This document shows, in pieces, positions 15,986 to 25,133 of a stretch of 64,000 nucleotides of DNA. Numbering within the stretch: the stretch's first letter is position 1; each line of letters starts with the position of its first letter. The translations under genes were made by a program, and so were the position numbers. The stretch is from DATAGF01 sp963819845 (lineage in GTDB: Bacteria > Actinomycetota > Thermoleophilia > Miltoncostaeales > Miltoncostaeaceae): positions 62,001 through 126,000 of the forward strand of contig CAWFXQ010000016.1 of assembly GCA_963819845.1 (NCBI GenBank), written 5' to 3'. Below the pieces are notes generated by a model. It ran no database searches and was not told the origin of the DNA. It was given only the letters and a program-made list of their open reading frames with translations.

Positions 15986-16965
15986 TGCCGCGCGTGCTCA
16001 TCGCGGCGATCTCGGCCGCGACGCTCCTGATGTTCCTGGGGCCGAAGTTCATCGGCTGGCTCCGGACGAACGAGATGGGCCAGTTCGTGCGGCCGCCCGG
16101 GCTGATCCCGGAGGGGCACGCCGAGAAGCAGGGGACCCCGACCATGGGCGGCCTGCTGATCCTGGTGGCCACGACCCTGCCGTTCGTGATCCTGTCCAGC
16201 CGCAGCACCGAGGCGATGCTCGTGCTGTTCGCGACCCTCGCGTGCGGCGCTGTGGGCTTCCTCGACGACTGGATGAAGATCGTCAAGAAGCGCTCGCTGG
16301 GGCTGTCGGGGCGCTGGCGGATGATCGCCCTGCTGGTGATCGCCGCCGTGCTCGTGGCCGTGGCCGTCGAGGTGGTGGGGCTGCCGACCACGCTGACCGT
16401 CCCGGTGCTCGACCGCTCGTTCGAGATCGGCGCGGTCGCCTTCTTCCTGGTCGTGTTCCTGGTCGTGGCCGGGGCGGCCAACGCCGTCAACCTGACCGAC
16501 GGCCTCGACGGCCTGGCCGCCGGCATCGCCGCGATCGTCCTGCTGTCCTACACGGCCATCGCCTTCGTGTCCGACCAGGACGACCTGGCGATCTTCGGGG
16601 CGACGCTGGTCGGGGCGTGCGTGGGCTTCCTCTGGTTCAACTCGTTCCCGGCGGCCGTCTTCATGGGCGACACCGGCTCCTACGCCCTCGGCGGGGCCAT
16701 CGCGGCCATGGCGGTCATGACCAAGACCGAGATCCTGCTGATCGTCATCGCCGCCATGTTCGTCGCCGAGGCCCTGTCGGTCATCGTCCAGGTGATCGTC
16801 TTCAAGCGCTTCCGCCGCCGGGTGTTCCTGATGACGCCGGTGCACCACCACTTCGAGATGGCGGCCTGGAGCGAGACCAAGATCATCGTCCGCTTCTGGC
16901 TGATCGCGGCGATCTTCGCCGCCGTCGGCTTCACGCTCTTCTTCCGCGACCTCCAGGTCCCGTGA
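15985..16965 (+). CDS. mraY: Phospho-MurNAc-pentapeptide transferase MraY
   Basis: 326 residues with about ten membrane helices. GTPTMGGLL, GFLDDWMK (the catalytic Asp pair), NAVNLTDGLDGLAAG, FMGDTGSYALGG and TPVHHHFEM are all diagnostic. It makes lipid I on the inner leaflet. The GTG start shares one base with the murF stop (TAGTG). Confidence 0.96.
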   Translation: MPRVLIAAISAATLLMFLGPKFIGWLRTNEMGQFVRPPGLIPEGHAEKQGTPTMGGLLILVATTLPFVILSSRSTEAMLVLFATLACGAVGFLDDWMKIVKKRSLGLSGRWRMIALLVIAAVLVAVAVEVVGLPTTLTVPVLDRSFEIGAVAFFLVVFLVVAGAANAVNLTDGLDGLAAGIAAIVLLSYTAIAFVSDQDDLAIFGATLVGACVGFLWFNSFPAAVFMGDTGSYALGGAIAAMAVMTKTEILLIVIAAMFVAEALSVIVQVIVFKRFRRRVFLMTPVHHHFEMAAWSETKIIVRFWLIAAIFAAVGFTLFFRDLQVP

Positions 16966-18263
16966 GCCGGCGGGCGCTGGTGGTCGGCCTCGGGCGCTCG
17001 GGGCGGGCCGCCGCCCTCCTGCTCGCGCGCCGCGGGTGGGAGGTGGTGGCGGTCGACGCCGGCGACGTGTCGGCCCCCGAGCTGGCCGGCGCCGGCGTGC
17101 GCGTGCGCGCGCCGTGGGACGCTCCGGTCGCCGACATCGACCTGGTCGTCAAGAGCCCGGGTGTGCCCGGCGACGCCGTCCCGGTGGCGGCGGCCCGCGC
17201 GGCGGGCGTCCCGGTGTGGAGCGAGATCGAGCTGGCGGCGCGCGAGCTGCCCAACCCGCTGATCGGCATCACCGGGACCAACGGCAAGACCACCACCACC
17301 GAGCTGACCGCCCACCTGCTGCGATCGGGGGGCCTCGCCGCCACGGCCTGCGGCAACCAGGGCACGCCGCTGGCCGGGCTGGTGGACGCCTCCGACCCGG
17401 AGGCCTGGCTGGTGGTGGAGTGCTCCAGCTTCCAGCTGGAGGACGTCGAGCTCTTCCGGCCGCGGGCCGCCGCCCTCCTCAACCTGGCCCCCGACCACCT
17501 CGACCGCCACGGCAGCCTCGAGGGCTACCGCGACGCCAAGCTGCGCCTGTTCGCCGCCCAGGCGCCGGGCGACCTGGCGATCCTCCCGGCCGGCCTGGAG
17601 GCGACCGGCGCGGCGCCGTCGCGGCGCACCTACGACGGGCCCGCCGGCCGCGACGCGGCCGCCTGGGCCGAGGGGGGTCTCCACGTGTCCGGGCTCGGGC
17701 GGGTGGCCGGGTGGGACGAGATCGCCCTGCGCGGCCGCCACAACCGGCAGAACGCGATGGCGGCGGCGGCGCTGGCGGCCCACGCCGGCCTGGGCGCCGA
17801 GGCGCTCGCGACGGGGCTGCGGAGCTTCCGCCCGGTGCCCCACCGGCTGGAGCCGGTCGGCGCGGCCGGCGGGGTCGCCTTCGTCAACGACTCGAAGGCC
17901 ACCAACCCGGACGCGGCCATCGCGGCCCTCGACGCCTATCCGCGCGGCGTGCACCTGATCGCCGGCGGCCGCGCCAAGGGCACCCCGTTCGGGGGCCTGG
18001 CCGAGGCCGCGGCCGGCGCCGTCGTCCGCGCCTACCTGATCGGCGAGGCGGGGGACGAGATCGGCGCGGCCCTCGCGGCCGCGGGGGTCGCGACCCAGGC
18101 CTGCGGCACGATCGAGGCGGCCGTCGCCGCCGCAGCGGCGCGCGCGGCCGAGGGCCAGACCGTGCTGCTGTCGCCGGCCTGCGCGAGCTTCGACCAGTTC
18201 GCGGGCTACCAGGAGCGCGGCGAGGCGTTCCGGGCGGCGGCGCGGGCGGCGGGAGCCCGCTAG
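16962..18263 (+). CDS. murD: UDP-MurNAc-L-alanine:D-glutamate ligase MurD
   Basis: 433 residues from GTG 16962. N-terminal Rossmann segment (ALVVGLGRSGRAAA), KSPGVP, P-loop GITGTNGKTTTTEL, NQGTPL, ECSSFQLE, NLAPDHLDRHGS and NDSKATNPDA are the ordered MurD motifs. It adds D-Glu to UDP-MurNAc-L-Ala. It overlaps mraY by 4 nt. Confidence 0.95.
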   Translation: MSRRALVVGLGRSGRAAALLLARRGWEVVAVDAGDVSAPELAGAGVRVRAPWDAPVADIDLVVKSPGVPGDAVPVAAARAAGVPVWSEIELAARELPNPLIGITGTNGKTTTTELTAHLLRSGGLAATACGNQGTPLAGLVDASDPEAWLVVECSSFQLEDVELFRPRAAALLNLAPDHLDRHGSLEGYRDAKLRLFAAQAPGDLAILPAGLEATGAAPSRRTYDGPAGRDAAAWAEGGLHVSGLGRVAGWDEIALRGRHNRQNAMAAAALAAHAGLGAEALATGLRSFRPVPHRLEPVGAAGGVAFVNDSKATNPDAAIAALDAYPRGVHLIAGGRAKGTPFGGLAEAAAGAVVRAYLIGEAGDEIGAALAAAGVATQACGTIEAAVAAAAARAAEGQTVLLSPACASFDQFAGYQERGEAFRAAARAAGAR

Positions 18264-18304
18264 GGACCAAGGGTCCGGGGGCGGGCGGCGAAGTCCCCGG
18301 GACC

Positions 18305-19459
18305 GTGGCCCCCCGCCGCTCCGCCACCGCCGCCGCCGCGCCCGAGCGCCTGCTCACCGGCGCCGTGCTCGCGCTCGTCTCGTTCGGTCTGGTGATGGTC
18401 TACTCGACCTCGAGCGCGACCGCGCTGCTGAACGACGGCGACCCCCTGGGGCTGCTCGCGCGCCAGGCCGCCTACGCGGTGGTCGGCCTGGGGGCCTACG
18501 CCGTCTTCGCCCGCATGAGCCCCGAGGGGATGCGCCGCCTGGGGCCGCCCGCGCTCGCGATCGCGGCGTTCCTGCTGCTGGTCGTGCTGGTGCCGTCGAT
18601 CGGCATGCAGGTCAACGGGTCGCGGCGCTGGATCAGCCTCGGCGCCATCGGCCAGCTGCAGCCGTCGGAGCTCGCCAAGCTCGCCCTCGCCCTCTGGCTC
18701 GCCCAGGCCGTCGCCCGCGACCCCCGCCGCCTCCGCACCCCCGGCGGCCTCCTGCCGTTCCTGCTGGTCACGGCGGCCCTCGGCCTGCTGATCCTGATCG
18801 AGCCGGACATGGGGACCGCCGTGGTGCTCTGCGCGATGGCCGTCGCGGTGCTGATCGTCGCAGGGGCGCGGATGCGCCACCTCGGCGCCATCGTGGCCGC
18901 CGGAGGGTTCCTGGCCATCGTTGCGATCCTCGCCGAGCCCTACCGGCGGGAGCGCCTCCTCGCCTTCCTCGACCCCTGGAGCGACCCGAACGGGGCCGGG
19001 TTCCAGAGCGTGCAGGCCCAGGTCGCGCTCGGCTCGGGCGGGGTGAGCGGCGTCGGCCTGGGCGACGGCGTCCAGAAGGCCTTCTACCTGCCGGAGGCCC
19101 ACACGGATATGATCCTCGCGACGGTGGGGGAGGAACTCGGCCTCATCGGCGTCGTGGGGGTGCTGGTGGCGTTCGCGCTGGTCGCGGTCGCCGGGTACCG
19201 GATCGCGCTGAGGGCCGTGGACCTTCACCAGCAGGCGCTCGCCGCGGGCCTGACCACCCTCGTGCTGGCGCAGGCCGCGATCAACATCGGCGCCGTCGTG
19301 GGCGTGATGCCCGTCACCGGCGTCCCGCTGCCCTTCGTGTCGTTCGGCGGCAGCAGCCTCATCGTCCTCCTCGCGAGCACTGGCCTCCTTGTCAACATCG
19401 GACGCCGATCCCACTCCTCCCCGGCGCCTCGCCGCCGTCTCGCCCCGCGCGGGTGCTGA
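18305..19459 (+). CDS. ftsW: Septal peptidoglycan glycosyltransferase FtsW (SEDS)
   Basis: 384 residues from GTG 18305, about ten helices. VMVYSTSSATAL, NGSRRWISLG, QPSELAKLALALW, EPDMGTAVV and, near the C-terminus, GVMPVTGVPLPFVSFGGSSL are SEDS family blocks. It polymerises lipid II at the septum with FtsI. It lies 41 nt after murD, the largest gap in this run of genes. The basic C-terminus overlaps murG. Confidence 0.94.
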   Translation: MAPRRSATAAAAPERLLTGAVLALVSFGLVMVYSTSSATALLNDGDPLGLLARQAAYAVVGLGAYAVFARMSPEGMRRLGPPALAIAAFLLLVVLVPSIGMQVNGSRRWISLGAIGQLQPSELAKLALALWLAQAVARDPRRLRTPGGLLPFLLVTAALGLLILIEPDMGTAVVLCAMAVAVLIVAGARMRHLGAIVAAGGFLAIVAILAEPYRRERLLAFLDPWSDPNGAGFQSVQAQVALGSGGVSGVGLGDGVQKAFYLPEAHTDMILATVGEELGLIGVVGVLVAFALVAVAGYRIALRAVDLHQQALAAGLTTLVLAQAAINIGAVVGVMPVTGVPLPFVSFGGSSLIVLLASTGLLVNIGRRSHSSPAPRRRLAPRGC

Positions 19460-20592
19460 TCGCCGCCGGGGGGACGGGCGGGCACGTGATGCCGGCGCTG
19501 GCGGTGGCCGACGCGCTGCGCGAGCGGGGGGCTGACGTCGCCTTCGTCGGCGCCCGCGGCGGCGCCGGCGCCGGCGTCGTGGAGGCGGCCGGCTACCCCC
19601 AGGACCTGATCCCGCTCCGCGGCCTCGCCCGGCGCCTGACGCCCCGCAACCTGACGGCGCTGCTCCTGGCGGCCCTCGCGGTGCCACGGGCCCTGGGCCT
19701 GCTCGCGCGCCGCCGCCCCGACGCCGTGCTCGGCGCGGGCGGCTACGTCGCCGGGCCGGTGGCCCTGGCCGCCTGGCTCACGCGCCGCCGCCTGGTGCTG
19801 ATGGAGGCCGACTCCCATCTGGGCGTGGCCAACCGCCTGACCGCTCCGCTCGCCCGCCGGGTGGCGCTGGCGTTCCCCCTGGCCGGCCGCACCGGCCGCC
19901 GCTACGTCGTCACCGGGCGGCCGGTGAGCCGCGCCGTGACGTCGGCCACCCGCACCGCGGGGCGGCGGGCGTTCGGGATCGACCCGGCGGCCACCGCCGT
20001 CCTGGTGGTGGGGGGCAGCCAGGGCGCGCGGAGCCTGAACCGGGCGGCGGTCGACGCCTTCGGCAGCGACCCGCCGGTCGATGTCATCCACGTCGCCGGC
20101 CCCGGCCTGCTGGCCGAGACCCGGCGCCTGCTCGACGGGCGCGACCCCGGCGGGGCCTACCGCCTGCTGGGCTGGCTCGACGACCTGCCGGGGGCGATCG
20201 CCGCGGCCGACCTCGTCGTCGCCCGCTCGGGCGGCTCCGTGTTCGAGCTCGCCGCGATCGGCCGGCCCTCGATCCTGGTGCCCTACCCCCACGCGACGTC
20301 CGACCACCAGGCCAAGAACGCGCGGTGGCTGGCCGAGGCCGGCGCCGCCGTCGTGCTGCCCGACGCCGAGTGCACCGGCGACCACCTGCGCGAGCTGGTC
20401 GGCGCCCTGCTCGCCGACCGCCGCCGCCTGGAGGCGATGGGCGAGGCGGCACGCGCCGCGGGGCGTCCCGACGCGGCCGACCGCGTGGCCGACGAGGCGC
20501 TCGCGGCGGCCCGCCCGAGGCGCCGCCGGCGCCTGCCGCGGGTTCCGCGCCCGCGCCGCCCCGCCCGCGGGAGACGGCGCCCCGCGGGATGA
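19453..20592 (+). CDS. murG: UDP-GlcNAc:lipid I GlcNAc-transferase MurG
   Basis: 379 residues from GTG 19453. LIAAGGTGGHVMPALAVA is the first glycine-rich loop, GAGGYVAGPVALAA follows, and VVVGGSQGARSLN, ARSGGSVFELAAIGRPSILVPYP and SDHQAKNA are the GT28 C-terminal motifs that bind UDP-GlcNAc. The usual HEQN is MEADSHLGVANR here. The Arg/Pro-rich tail runs into murC. Confidence 0.95.
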   Translation: MLIAAGGTGGHVMPALAVADALRERGADVAFVGARGGAGAGVVEAAGYPQDLIPLRGLARRLTPRNLTALLLAALAVPRALGLLARRRPDAVLGAGGYVAGPVALAAWLTRRRLVLMEADSHLGVANRLTAPLARRVALAFPLAGRTGRRYVVTGRPVSRAVTSATRTAGRRAFGIDPAATAVLVVGGSQGARSLNRAAVDAFGSDPPVDVIHVAGPGLLAETRRLLDGRDPGGAYRLLGWLDDLPGAIAAADLVVARSGGSVFELAAIGRPSILVPYPHATSDHQAKNARWLAEAGAAVVLPDAECTGDHLRELVGALLADRRRLEAMGEAARAAGRPDAADRVADEALAAARPRRRRRLPRVPRPRRPARGRRRPAG

Positions 20593-21971
20593 CCCCGCGC
20601 CCGATCCACCTGGTGGGCATCGGCGGGGCCGGGATGAGCGGGCTCGCGCGCCTGGCCTCCCAGGCCGGCTACCGGGTCAGCGGCAGCGACCGCGAGGAGT
20701 CTCCGACCCTGGCCGCCCTGCGCCGGGCCGGCATCGACGCGCGGCCGGGTCACGCGGCGTCGGCGGTGCCCGCGGCCGCGGCCGCGCTGGTCGTCTCGAC
20801 GGCGATCTCGGCCGACAACCCCGAGCTGGCCGAGGCCCGCCGCCGGGCGCTGCCGGTGATGCACCGCTCCGAGCTGCTCGCCGAGCTGATGGCCGGCCAC
20901 CGCGGGCTCGCCGTTGCCGGGGCGCACGGGAAGTCGACCACCAGCGCGATGCTGGTCGCCGCCCTCGGCGACGCCTCGGCGGCCGTGGGCGCGACGATCG
21001 CCGGCGGCGACGGCACGGGCGCCGTCTGGGGCGCGGGGCCCTGGTTCGTCGCCGAGGCCGACGAGAGCGACCGCTCGCTGCTGAACCTGCGGCCGGAGGC
21101 CGCGGTGCTCCTGAACGTCGATCACGACCACCACGCGACCTTCGCCTCGCTCGAGGAGGTGCGGGAGGTCTTCCGCGCCTTCGTCGCCCGGCTCCCGCCG
21201 GGGGGCGTGCTCGTGGTCGGCCCCGACGAGGAGGCCCGGGCCTGCGCCGAGGCCGCCCCGTGCGCCGTGCGGCCGGTGGGGGAGGCCCCCGGGACGTGGG
21301 CCCGAGTCGGGCGGCGACCGGGCCGGGCGGGCTTCGTCCTGCGCCCGGCGGACGGGCCGCCGGTGGAGGTGCCGCTGGCGCTGGCCGGGCGCCACAACGC
21401 CGAGAACGCCGCCTGCGCGCTCGCGCTCGCCGACTGGTGCGGCGTGCCGCTCGACGTCGCCGCGGCGCGCCTCGGGGCGTTCACCGGGGTCGGCCGGCGC
21501 ATGGAGCCGCGCGGCGCGGCGGGCGGCGTCGAGGTCGTTGACGACTACGCCCACCACCCGGCGGAGATCCGGGCGACCCTCGCCGCCGCGCGCGAGCGCG
21601 GCCCGGGCCGCGTGGTCGTCGTCTTCCAGCCCCACCTGCCCTCGCGGACGCGCGCCCTCGGCGCCGAGCTGGCGGACGCCCTGGGCGGGGCGGACGCCGT
21701 CGTGGTGACCGACGTCTACCTCGCCCGCGAGCCCGCCGACCCGGAGGCCACCGGGCGCGGGGTGGCCGAGCGCGTCCCCGGCCCGGCCCGGGCGGTCCAC
21801 GCCCCCACCCTCGCCGACGCCGCCGACGCCGCGCTGGCCGAGGTGCGCCCGGGCGACCTGCTCATCACGATGGGGGCGGGCGACGTCACCCTCCTGGGGC
21901 AGGAGTTGGTGGCCCGGCTGGAAAGACAGTCCGCCGATGGGGATACCGACGACCGCTCCGCCCCTGCCTGA
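20589..21971 (+). CDS. murC: UDP-MurNAc:L-alanine ligase MurC
   Basis: 460 residues. HLVGIGGAGMSGLARLA is the N-terminal motif; the P-loop is GAHGKSTTSAM, a variant of the common GTHGKTTT; EADESDRSLL and DDYAHHPAEIRATL complete the active site. It starts the cytoplasmic peptide assembly. ATG 20589 overlaps murG by 4 nt and the C-terminus overlaps murB by 35 nt. Confidence 0.95.
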   Translation: MTPRPIHLVGIGGAGMSGLARLASQAGYRVSGSDREESPTLAALRRAGIDARPGHAASAVPAAAAALVVSTAISADNPELAEARRRALPVMHRSELLAELMAGHRGLAVAGAHGKSTTSAMLVAALGDASAAVGATIAGGDGTGAVWGAGPWFVAEADESDRSLLNLRPEAAVLLNVDHDHHATFASLEEVREVFRAFVARLPPGGVLVVGPDEEARACAEAAPCAVRPVGEAPGTWARVGRRPGRAGFVLRPADGPPVEVPLALAGRHNAENAACALALADWCGVPLDVAAARLGAFTGVGRRMEPRGAAGGVEVVDDYAHHPAEIRATLAAARERGPGRVVVVFQPHLPSRTRALGAELADALGGADAVVVTDVYLAREPADPEATGRGVAERVPGPARAVHAPTLADAADAALAEVRPGDLLITMGAGDVTLLGQELVARLERQSADGDTDDRSAPA

Positions 21972-22860
21972 GATCGAGCGCGACGCGCCCCTGGCGCCGC
22001 TGACGTCCATCCGCGTGGGCGGCACCGCCGACGGCCTCTGCCGGGTGGGCTCGTTCCGGGCCGCCTCGGCGGCCCTCGCGTGGGCCCGCGACGAGGGCGT
22101 GCCGGCCGCGATCGTGGGCCGCGGCTCCAACCTGCTGGTGTCCGACGCGGGCTTCCGCGGCCTCGCGCTGCGGCTGGTGGGACGGCTGACGGCGATCTCG
22201 GTGCGCGGCGCCGACCTCTGGTGCGGGGGAGGGGCGTCGCTCCCGCGCGCGGTGCAGCGGGCCGCCGCAGCGGGGCTGGAGGGCCTGGAGTGGGGCGCGA
22301 GCATCCCCGGCACCGCCGGCGGCGCGGTGGCGATGAACGCCGGAGCGCACGCGGGCGAGCTGGCGCAGGTGCTGCGGTGGGCGGTGGTGTGCTCGGCCGA
22401 CGGCCGGCGCCGCGTGGGGCCGGACGATCTCGCCCTGGGCTACCGGCGCTCGGCCATCGGCCCCGGAGACCTGGTCGCCGCCGTGGCGTTCGGGCTGCGC
22501 CCGGGCGACGGCGGGGCGATCGCCGCCCGGCTGGCCGAGTTCCGCGGCCAGCGCCGCCGCACGCAGCCCCAGGGCGTGCGGACGTTCGGGAGCGTCTTCA
22601 CCAACCCGCCCGGCGACTCGGCCGGCCGCATGCTCGAGGCGGCCGGCTGCAAGGGCCTGCGGGTCGGGGGCGCCCGCTTCTCCCCCGTCCACGCGAACTT
22701 CATCGAGGCCGAGCCCGGGACGCGGGCGGCCGACGTGCTCGGGCTGATGGCCGAGGGCCGCCGGCGCGTGGCCGAGGCCCACGGCGTCACGCTCGAGCCG
22801 GAGGTGCGCTACCTCGATCCGGAGCGGGGGATCGTGCGCCCGCCGCTCCCGCCGCCGTGA
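21937..22860 (+). CDS. murB: UDP-N-acetylenolpyruvoylglucosamine reductase MurB
   Basis: 307 residues. PLTSIRVGGTADGLCRV, VGRGSNLLVSDAGFRGL (FAD contacts), SIPGTAGGAVAMNAGAHAGEL and TFGSVFTNPPGDSAGRMLEAAGCKG are the MurB blocks; the GS of FGSVFTNP holds the catalytic Ser and the C-terminal Glu is in HANFIEAE. It uses NADPH to form UDP-MurNAc. It is a type I-like short enzyme. Confidence 0.94.
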   Translation: MGIPTTAPPLPEIERDAPLAPLTSIRVGGTADGLCRVGSFRAASAALAWARDEGVPAAIVGRGSNLLVSDAGFRGLALRLVGRLTAISVRGADLWCGGGASLPRAVQRAAAAGLEGLEWGASIPGTAGGAVAMNAGAHAGELAQVLRWAVVCSADGRRRVGPDDLALGYRRSAIGPGDLVAAVAFGLRPGDGGAIAARLAEFRGQRRRTQPQGVRTFGSVFTNPPGDSAGRMLEAAGCKGLRVGGARFSPVHANFIEAEPGTRAADVLGLMAEGRRRVAEAHGVTLEPEVRYLDPERGIVRPPLPPP

Positions 22861-23687
22861 GCGGGGCGCGCGCCGCCGGCGCGGGCGGCCGGCGCGCCCA
22901 CCCCGCCGTGACGGCCCGGCGCCGCCGGATCGCCCGCGACCGCGGCCGGCGCCGCCGGATGGCCGTCGCGCTGGCCGCGGGGGCGCTCGCCGTCGGGGCC
23001 CTGCTGTGGTGGCTGGCCCACGGGCCCCTGCTCGCGGTCGGGCACGTCGAGGTGCGGGGCTACGACCGCCCCGACCGCGCGGCCTTCGTCGCGGCGGTCC
23101 GCGAGGCCGCGTCGGGCAGCACGATGGCCTCCCCGTCGGCCGACGGCATCCGGGCCGCGGCCGCCGCCCACCCCTGGGTGTCCTCGGTGTCGGTCCAGCG
23201 CGACTGGCCGCGCGGCCTCACCGTGGACGTCACCATGGCGCGGCCGGTCGCCGCGGCCGCTGCCGCGGGGGCCCCGGCGGCCCTCGTGTCGGAGGCCGGC
23301 CGGGTGCTGGGCCCGGTGCCCGAGGACGCCGGGGTCGGCTGGCTGCGGCTGCCCGGGCCGCCGCCGGCGCCGGGCTACGCGCTGCCGGAGACCGACCGGG
23401 CGGGGCTGGCGTTCCTCGCCGCCGCGCCGCCCGAGGCCGCCCGGCGGGTGCGCCGCCTGGGCGTCGACTCGGGCGGGGCCCTGTCCGGCCTCGTCGACGG
23501 CGGGCCGGTGCTGCGGCTCGGCCGGCCCGACGACCTCGCGGCCAAGGCGCGGGCCCTGGCGCTGGTGCTGCGTGGCGTTCCCGCCGAGGACCTGGCCGAC
23601 GCGACCTACATCGACCTGCGCGTCCCCAAGCGCCCGGCCATCGGGGGGATCGGGCCGGCCGAGCCGGCGTCCGACACCATCGAGTAG
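22857..23687 (+). CDS. ftsQ: Cell division protein FtsQ/DivIB
   Basis: 276 residues from GTG 22857, overlapping the murB stop. A basic cytosolic tail is followed by one helix (about 38-58) and a POTRA domain beginning LLAVGHVEVRGYDRPD. HPWVSSVSVQRDWPRGLTVDV is the highly typical end of POTRA. A beta domain ends in YIDLRVPKRPAI. It is the scaffold of the FtsQLB complex. Confidence 0.9.
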   Translation: MSGARAAGAGGRRAHPAVTARRRRIARDRGRRRRMAVALAAGALAVGALLWWLAHGPLLAVGHVEVRGYDRPDRAAFVAAVREAASGSTMASPSADGIRAAAAAHPWVSSVSVQRDWPRGLTVDVTMARPVAAAAAAGAPAALVSEAGRVLGPVPEDAGVGWLRLPGPPPAPGYALPETDRAGLAFLAAAPPEAARRVRRLGVDSGGALSGLVDGGPVLRLGRPDDLAAKARALALVLRGVPAEDLADATYIDLRVPKRPAIGGIGPAEPASDTIE

Positions 23688-23744
23688 AGATCGACACTCT
23701 GTCCGCTCCGTGCGGAAAAGCCTCGACTCCCGCATGAGCCTTGC

Positions 23745-23773
23745 TTGACACGCCGAGGGTCTGGAACTAGTTT
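23745..23773 (+). promoter_or_regulatory. ftsZ promoter, TTGACA-17-TAGTTT
   Basis: A consensus -35 TTGACA (23745-23750) with a 17-nt spacer to TAGTTT (23768-23773), inside the 218-nt ftsQ-ftsZ gap. This is the most consensus-like promoter in the window. It would give ftsZ its own ~125-nt leader and expression independent of the upstream dcw promoter. Confidence 0.75.
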
Positions 23774-23777
23774 CCAG
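23761..23777. promoter_or_regulatory. Inverted repeat CTGGAA-N5-TTCCAG over the ftsZ -10
   Basis: Perfect 6-bp arms (23761-23766 and 23772-23777) around CTAGT, covering the -10 element. The placement suits a repressor operator. It could be chance in so short a palindrome. Confidence 0.4.
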
Positions 23778-23890
23778 GCTGGTGGAGTCGTGCCTGAGAC
23801 CGGCCATGAACCGGAGGTCGAGGGCGTCCCGCCACCTCGAGCATCGCTTGAGGGTTGATCCAAACGGCGTCTGAGCAGGTCGTTTCAGCC

Positions 23891-23896
23891 AGGAGG
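23891..23896 (+). promoter_or_regulatory. Shine-Dalgarno deciding the ftsZ start (AGGAGG)
   Basis: A perfect AGGAGG lies 9 nt before GTG 23906. This selects GTG 23906 over the in-frame TTG at 23855. Such a site is rare in this window. Confidence 0.75.
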
Positions 23897-23905
23897 CGAG
23901 CAGAG

Positions 23906-25045
23906 GTGGAGACGAGCAATTACTTGGCGGTCATCAAGGTGGTCGGCGTCGGCGGCGGCGGCACCAACGCCGTCAACCGGATGATCGACGCCGGCGTGCG
24001 CGGGGTGGAGTTCATCGCCGTCAACACCGACGCTCAGGCGCTCTCGATGTGCGACGCCGACGTGAAGGTCCACATCGGCGGCTCGATCACCAAGGGCCTC
24101 GGCGCGGGCGCCGACCCCCGGATCGGCTCGGCGGCCGCCGAGGAGAGCCGGGAGGAGCTGAAGGAGGCCGTGCGGGGCGCCGACATGGTGTTCGTCACCG
24201 CCGGCGAGGGCGGCGGCACGGGCACGGGCGCCGCGCCGATCATCGCCCAGACCGCCCGCGAGCAGGGCGCGCTGACGGTGGGCGTCGTCACCCGCCCGTT
24301 CGCCTTCGAGGGCGCGCAGCGCACGCGCCGGGCCGAGGAGGGGATCGCGGCGCTCGAGAAGCAGGTCGACTCGGTCATCGTGATCCCGAACGAGCGCCTG
24401 ATCGAGGTCGTGGAGCGGCGCACCTCGATCATCGACGCATTCCGCATGGCCGACGACGTCCTGCGCCAGGGCGTCCAGGGCATCACCGACCTGATCACCG
24501 TGCCGGGCCTGATCAACCTCGACTTCGCCGACGTGCGCACGATCATGCAGGACGCCGGCGCGTCGCTGATGGGCATCGGCACCGCGTCGGGCGAGAACCG
24601 CGCCGCCGAGGCGGCCAAGGCCGCGATCTCGTCCCCGCTCCTCGAGACCACCGTGGCGGGCGCGACGGGCGTGCTGCTGAACATCACCGGGGGCCCCGAC
24701 CTCGGCCTGTTCGAGATCGACGAGGCCGCGGGGATCATCCGCCAGGCGGCCCACGACGACTGCAACGTGATCTTCGGCGCCGTCATCGACGAGAGCGCCG
24801 GCGACACGCTGCGCGTGACCGTGATCGCCACCGGCTTCGACGGGGCCGCGTCGGCCTCGGAGGCCGAGCCGCGCTTCGGCCGGCGCGAGCGCCCGGGGGC
24901 GGCCACGCCCCGCCCGGCGCGCGAGCGCGACCGCGAGGAGAACGGCCGGCCGGCGCCCACGATCACGCTGGGCGCGCAGGATCGCCAGAGCCTCGAGGTG
25001 CCCGACGACGCGCTGGAGATCCCGGACTTCCTGAAGGAGTCCTGA
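23906..25045 (+). CDS. ftsZ: Cell division GTPase FtsZ
   Basis: 379 residues. AVIKVVGVGGGGTNAVNRMI opens the GTPase domain; GEGGGTGTGAAP is the tubulin signature (G-box, about 91-102); NLDFADVRTIM holds the catalytic T7-type Asp; a disordered linker (about 315-365) leads to a conserved tail DALEIPDFLKES, the partner-binding peptide. It polymerises into the Z ring. In many actinobacteria ftsZ is followed by yggS, sepF and divIVA; here the glycine cleavage operon follows. Confidence 0.97.
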   Translation: METSNYLAVIKVVGVGGGGTNAVNRMIDAGVRGVEFIAVNTDAQALSMCDADVKVHIGGSITKGLGAGADPRIGSAAAEESREELKEAVRGADMVFVTAGEGGGTGTGAAPIIAQTAREQGALTVGVVTRPFAFEGAQRTRRAEEGIAALEKQVDSVIVIPNERLIEVVERRTSIIDAFRMADDVLRQGVQGITDLITVPGLINLDFADVRTIMQDAGASLMGIGTASGENRAAEAAKAAISSPLLETTVAGATGVLLNITGGPDLGLFEIDEAAGIIRQAAHDDCNVIFGAVIDESAGDTLRVTVIATGFDGAASASEAEPRFGRRERPGAATPRPARERDREENGRPAPTITLGAQDRQSLEVPDDALEIPDFLKES

Positions 25046-25058
25046 GGCCCCTCGGAGG

Positions 25059-25101
25059 GCGACCGGTCGGTCTCGCGCGGCCCGGTCCGACGGCCGGTCG
25101 C
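25059..25101 (+). terminator. Possible stem-loop between ftsZ and gcvT
   Basis: GCGACCGG (25059-25066) pairs with CCGGTCGC (25094-25101) around a 27-nt loop. There is no U-run, so it would be a poor intrinsic terminator. It may separate the division and glycine operons. Confidence 0.3.
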
Positions 25102-25119
25102 GCGTGCGGGGGCGCGTGG

Positions 25120-25125
25120 TAGCGT
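25120..25125 (+). promoter_or_regulatory. gcv operon -10 box (TAGCGT), leaderless
   Basis: TAGCGT lies 8 nt before ATG 25134, the same box and almost the same distance as at mraZ. A leaderless mRNA leaves no room for a glycine riboswitch in the 88-nt gap. Confidence 0.5.
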
Positions 25126-25133
25126 CAGGCCGG

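Noticed and set aside
23705..23735. Terminator hairpin TCCGC-TCCGT-GCGGA after ftsQ
   Set aside because: Only a 5-bp stem, followed by AAAAG on this strand and no U-run.
25046..25133. Glycine riboswitch before gcvT
   Set aside because: The gap is only 88 nt, shows no glycine aptamer core, and the -10 box lies 8 nt before the start codon.
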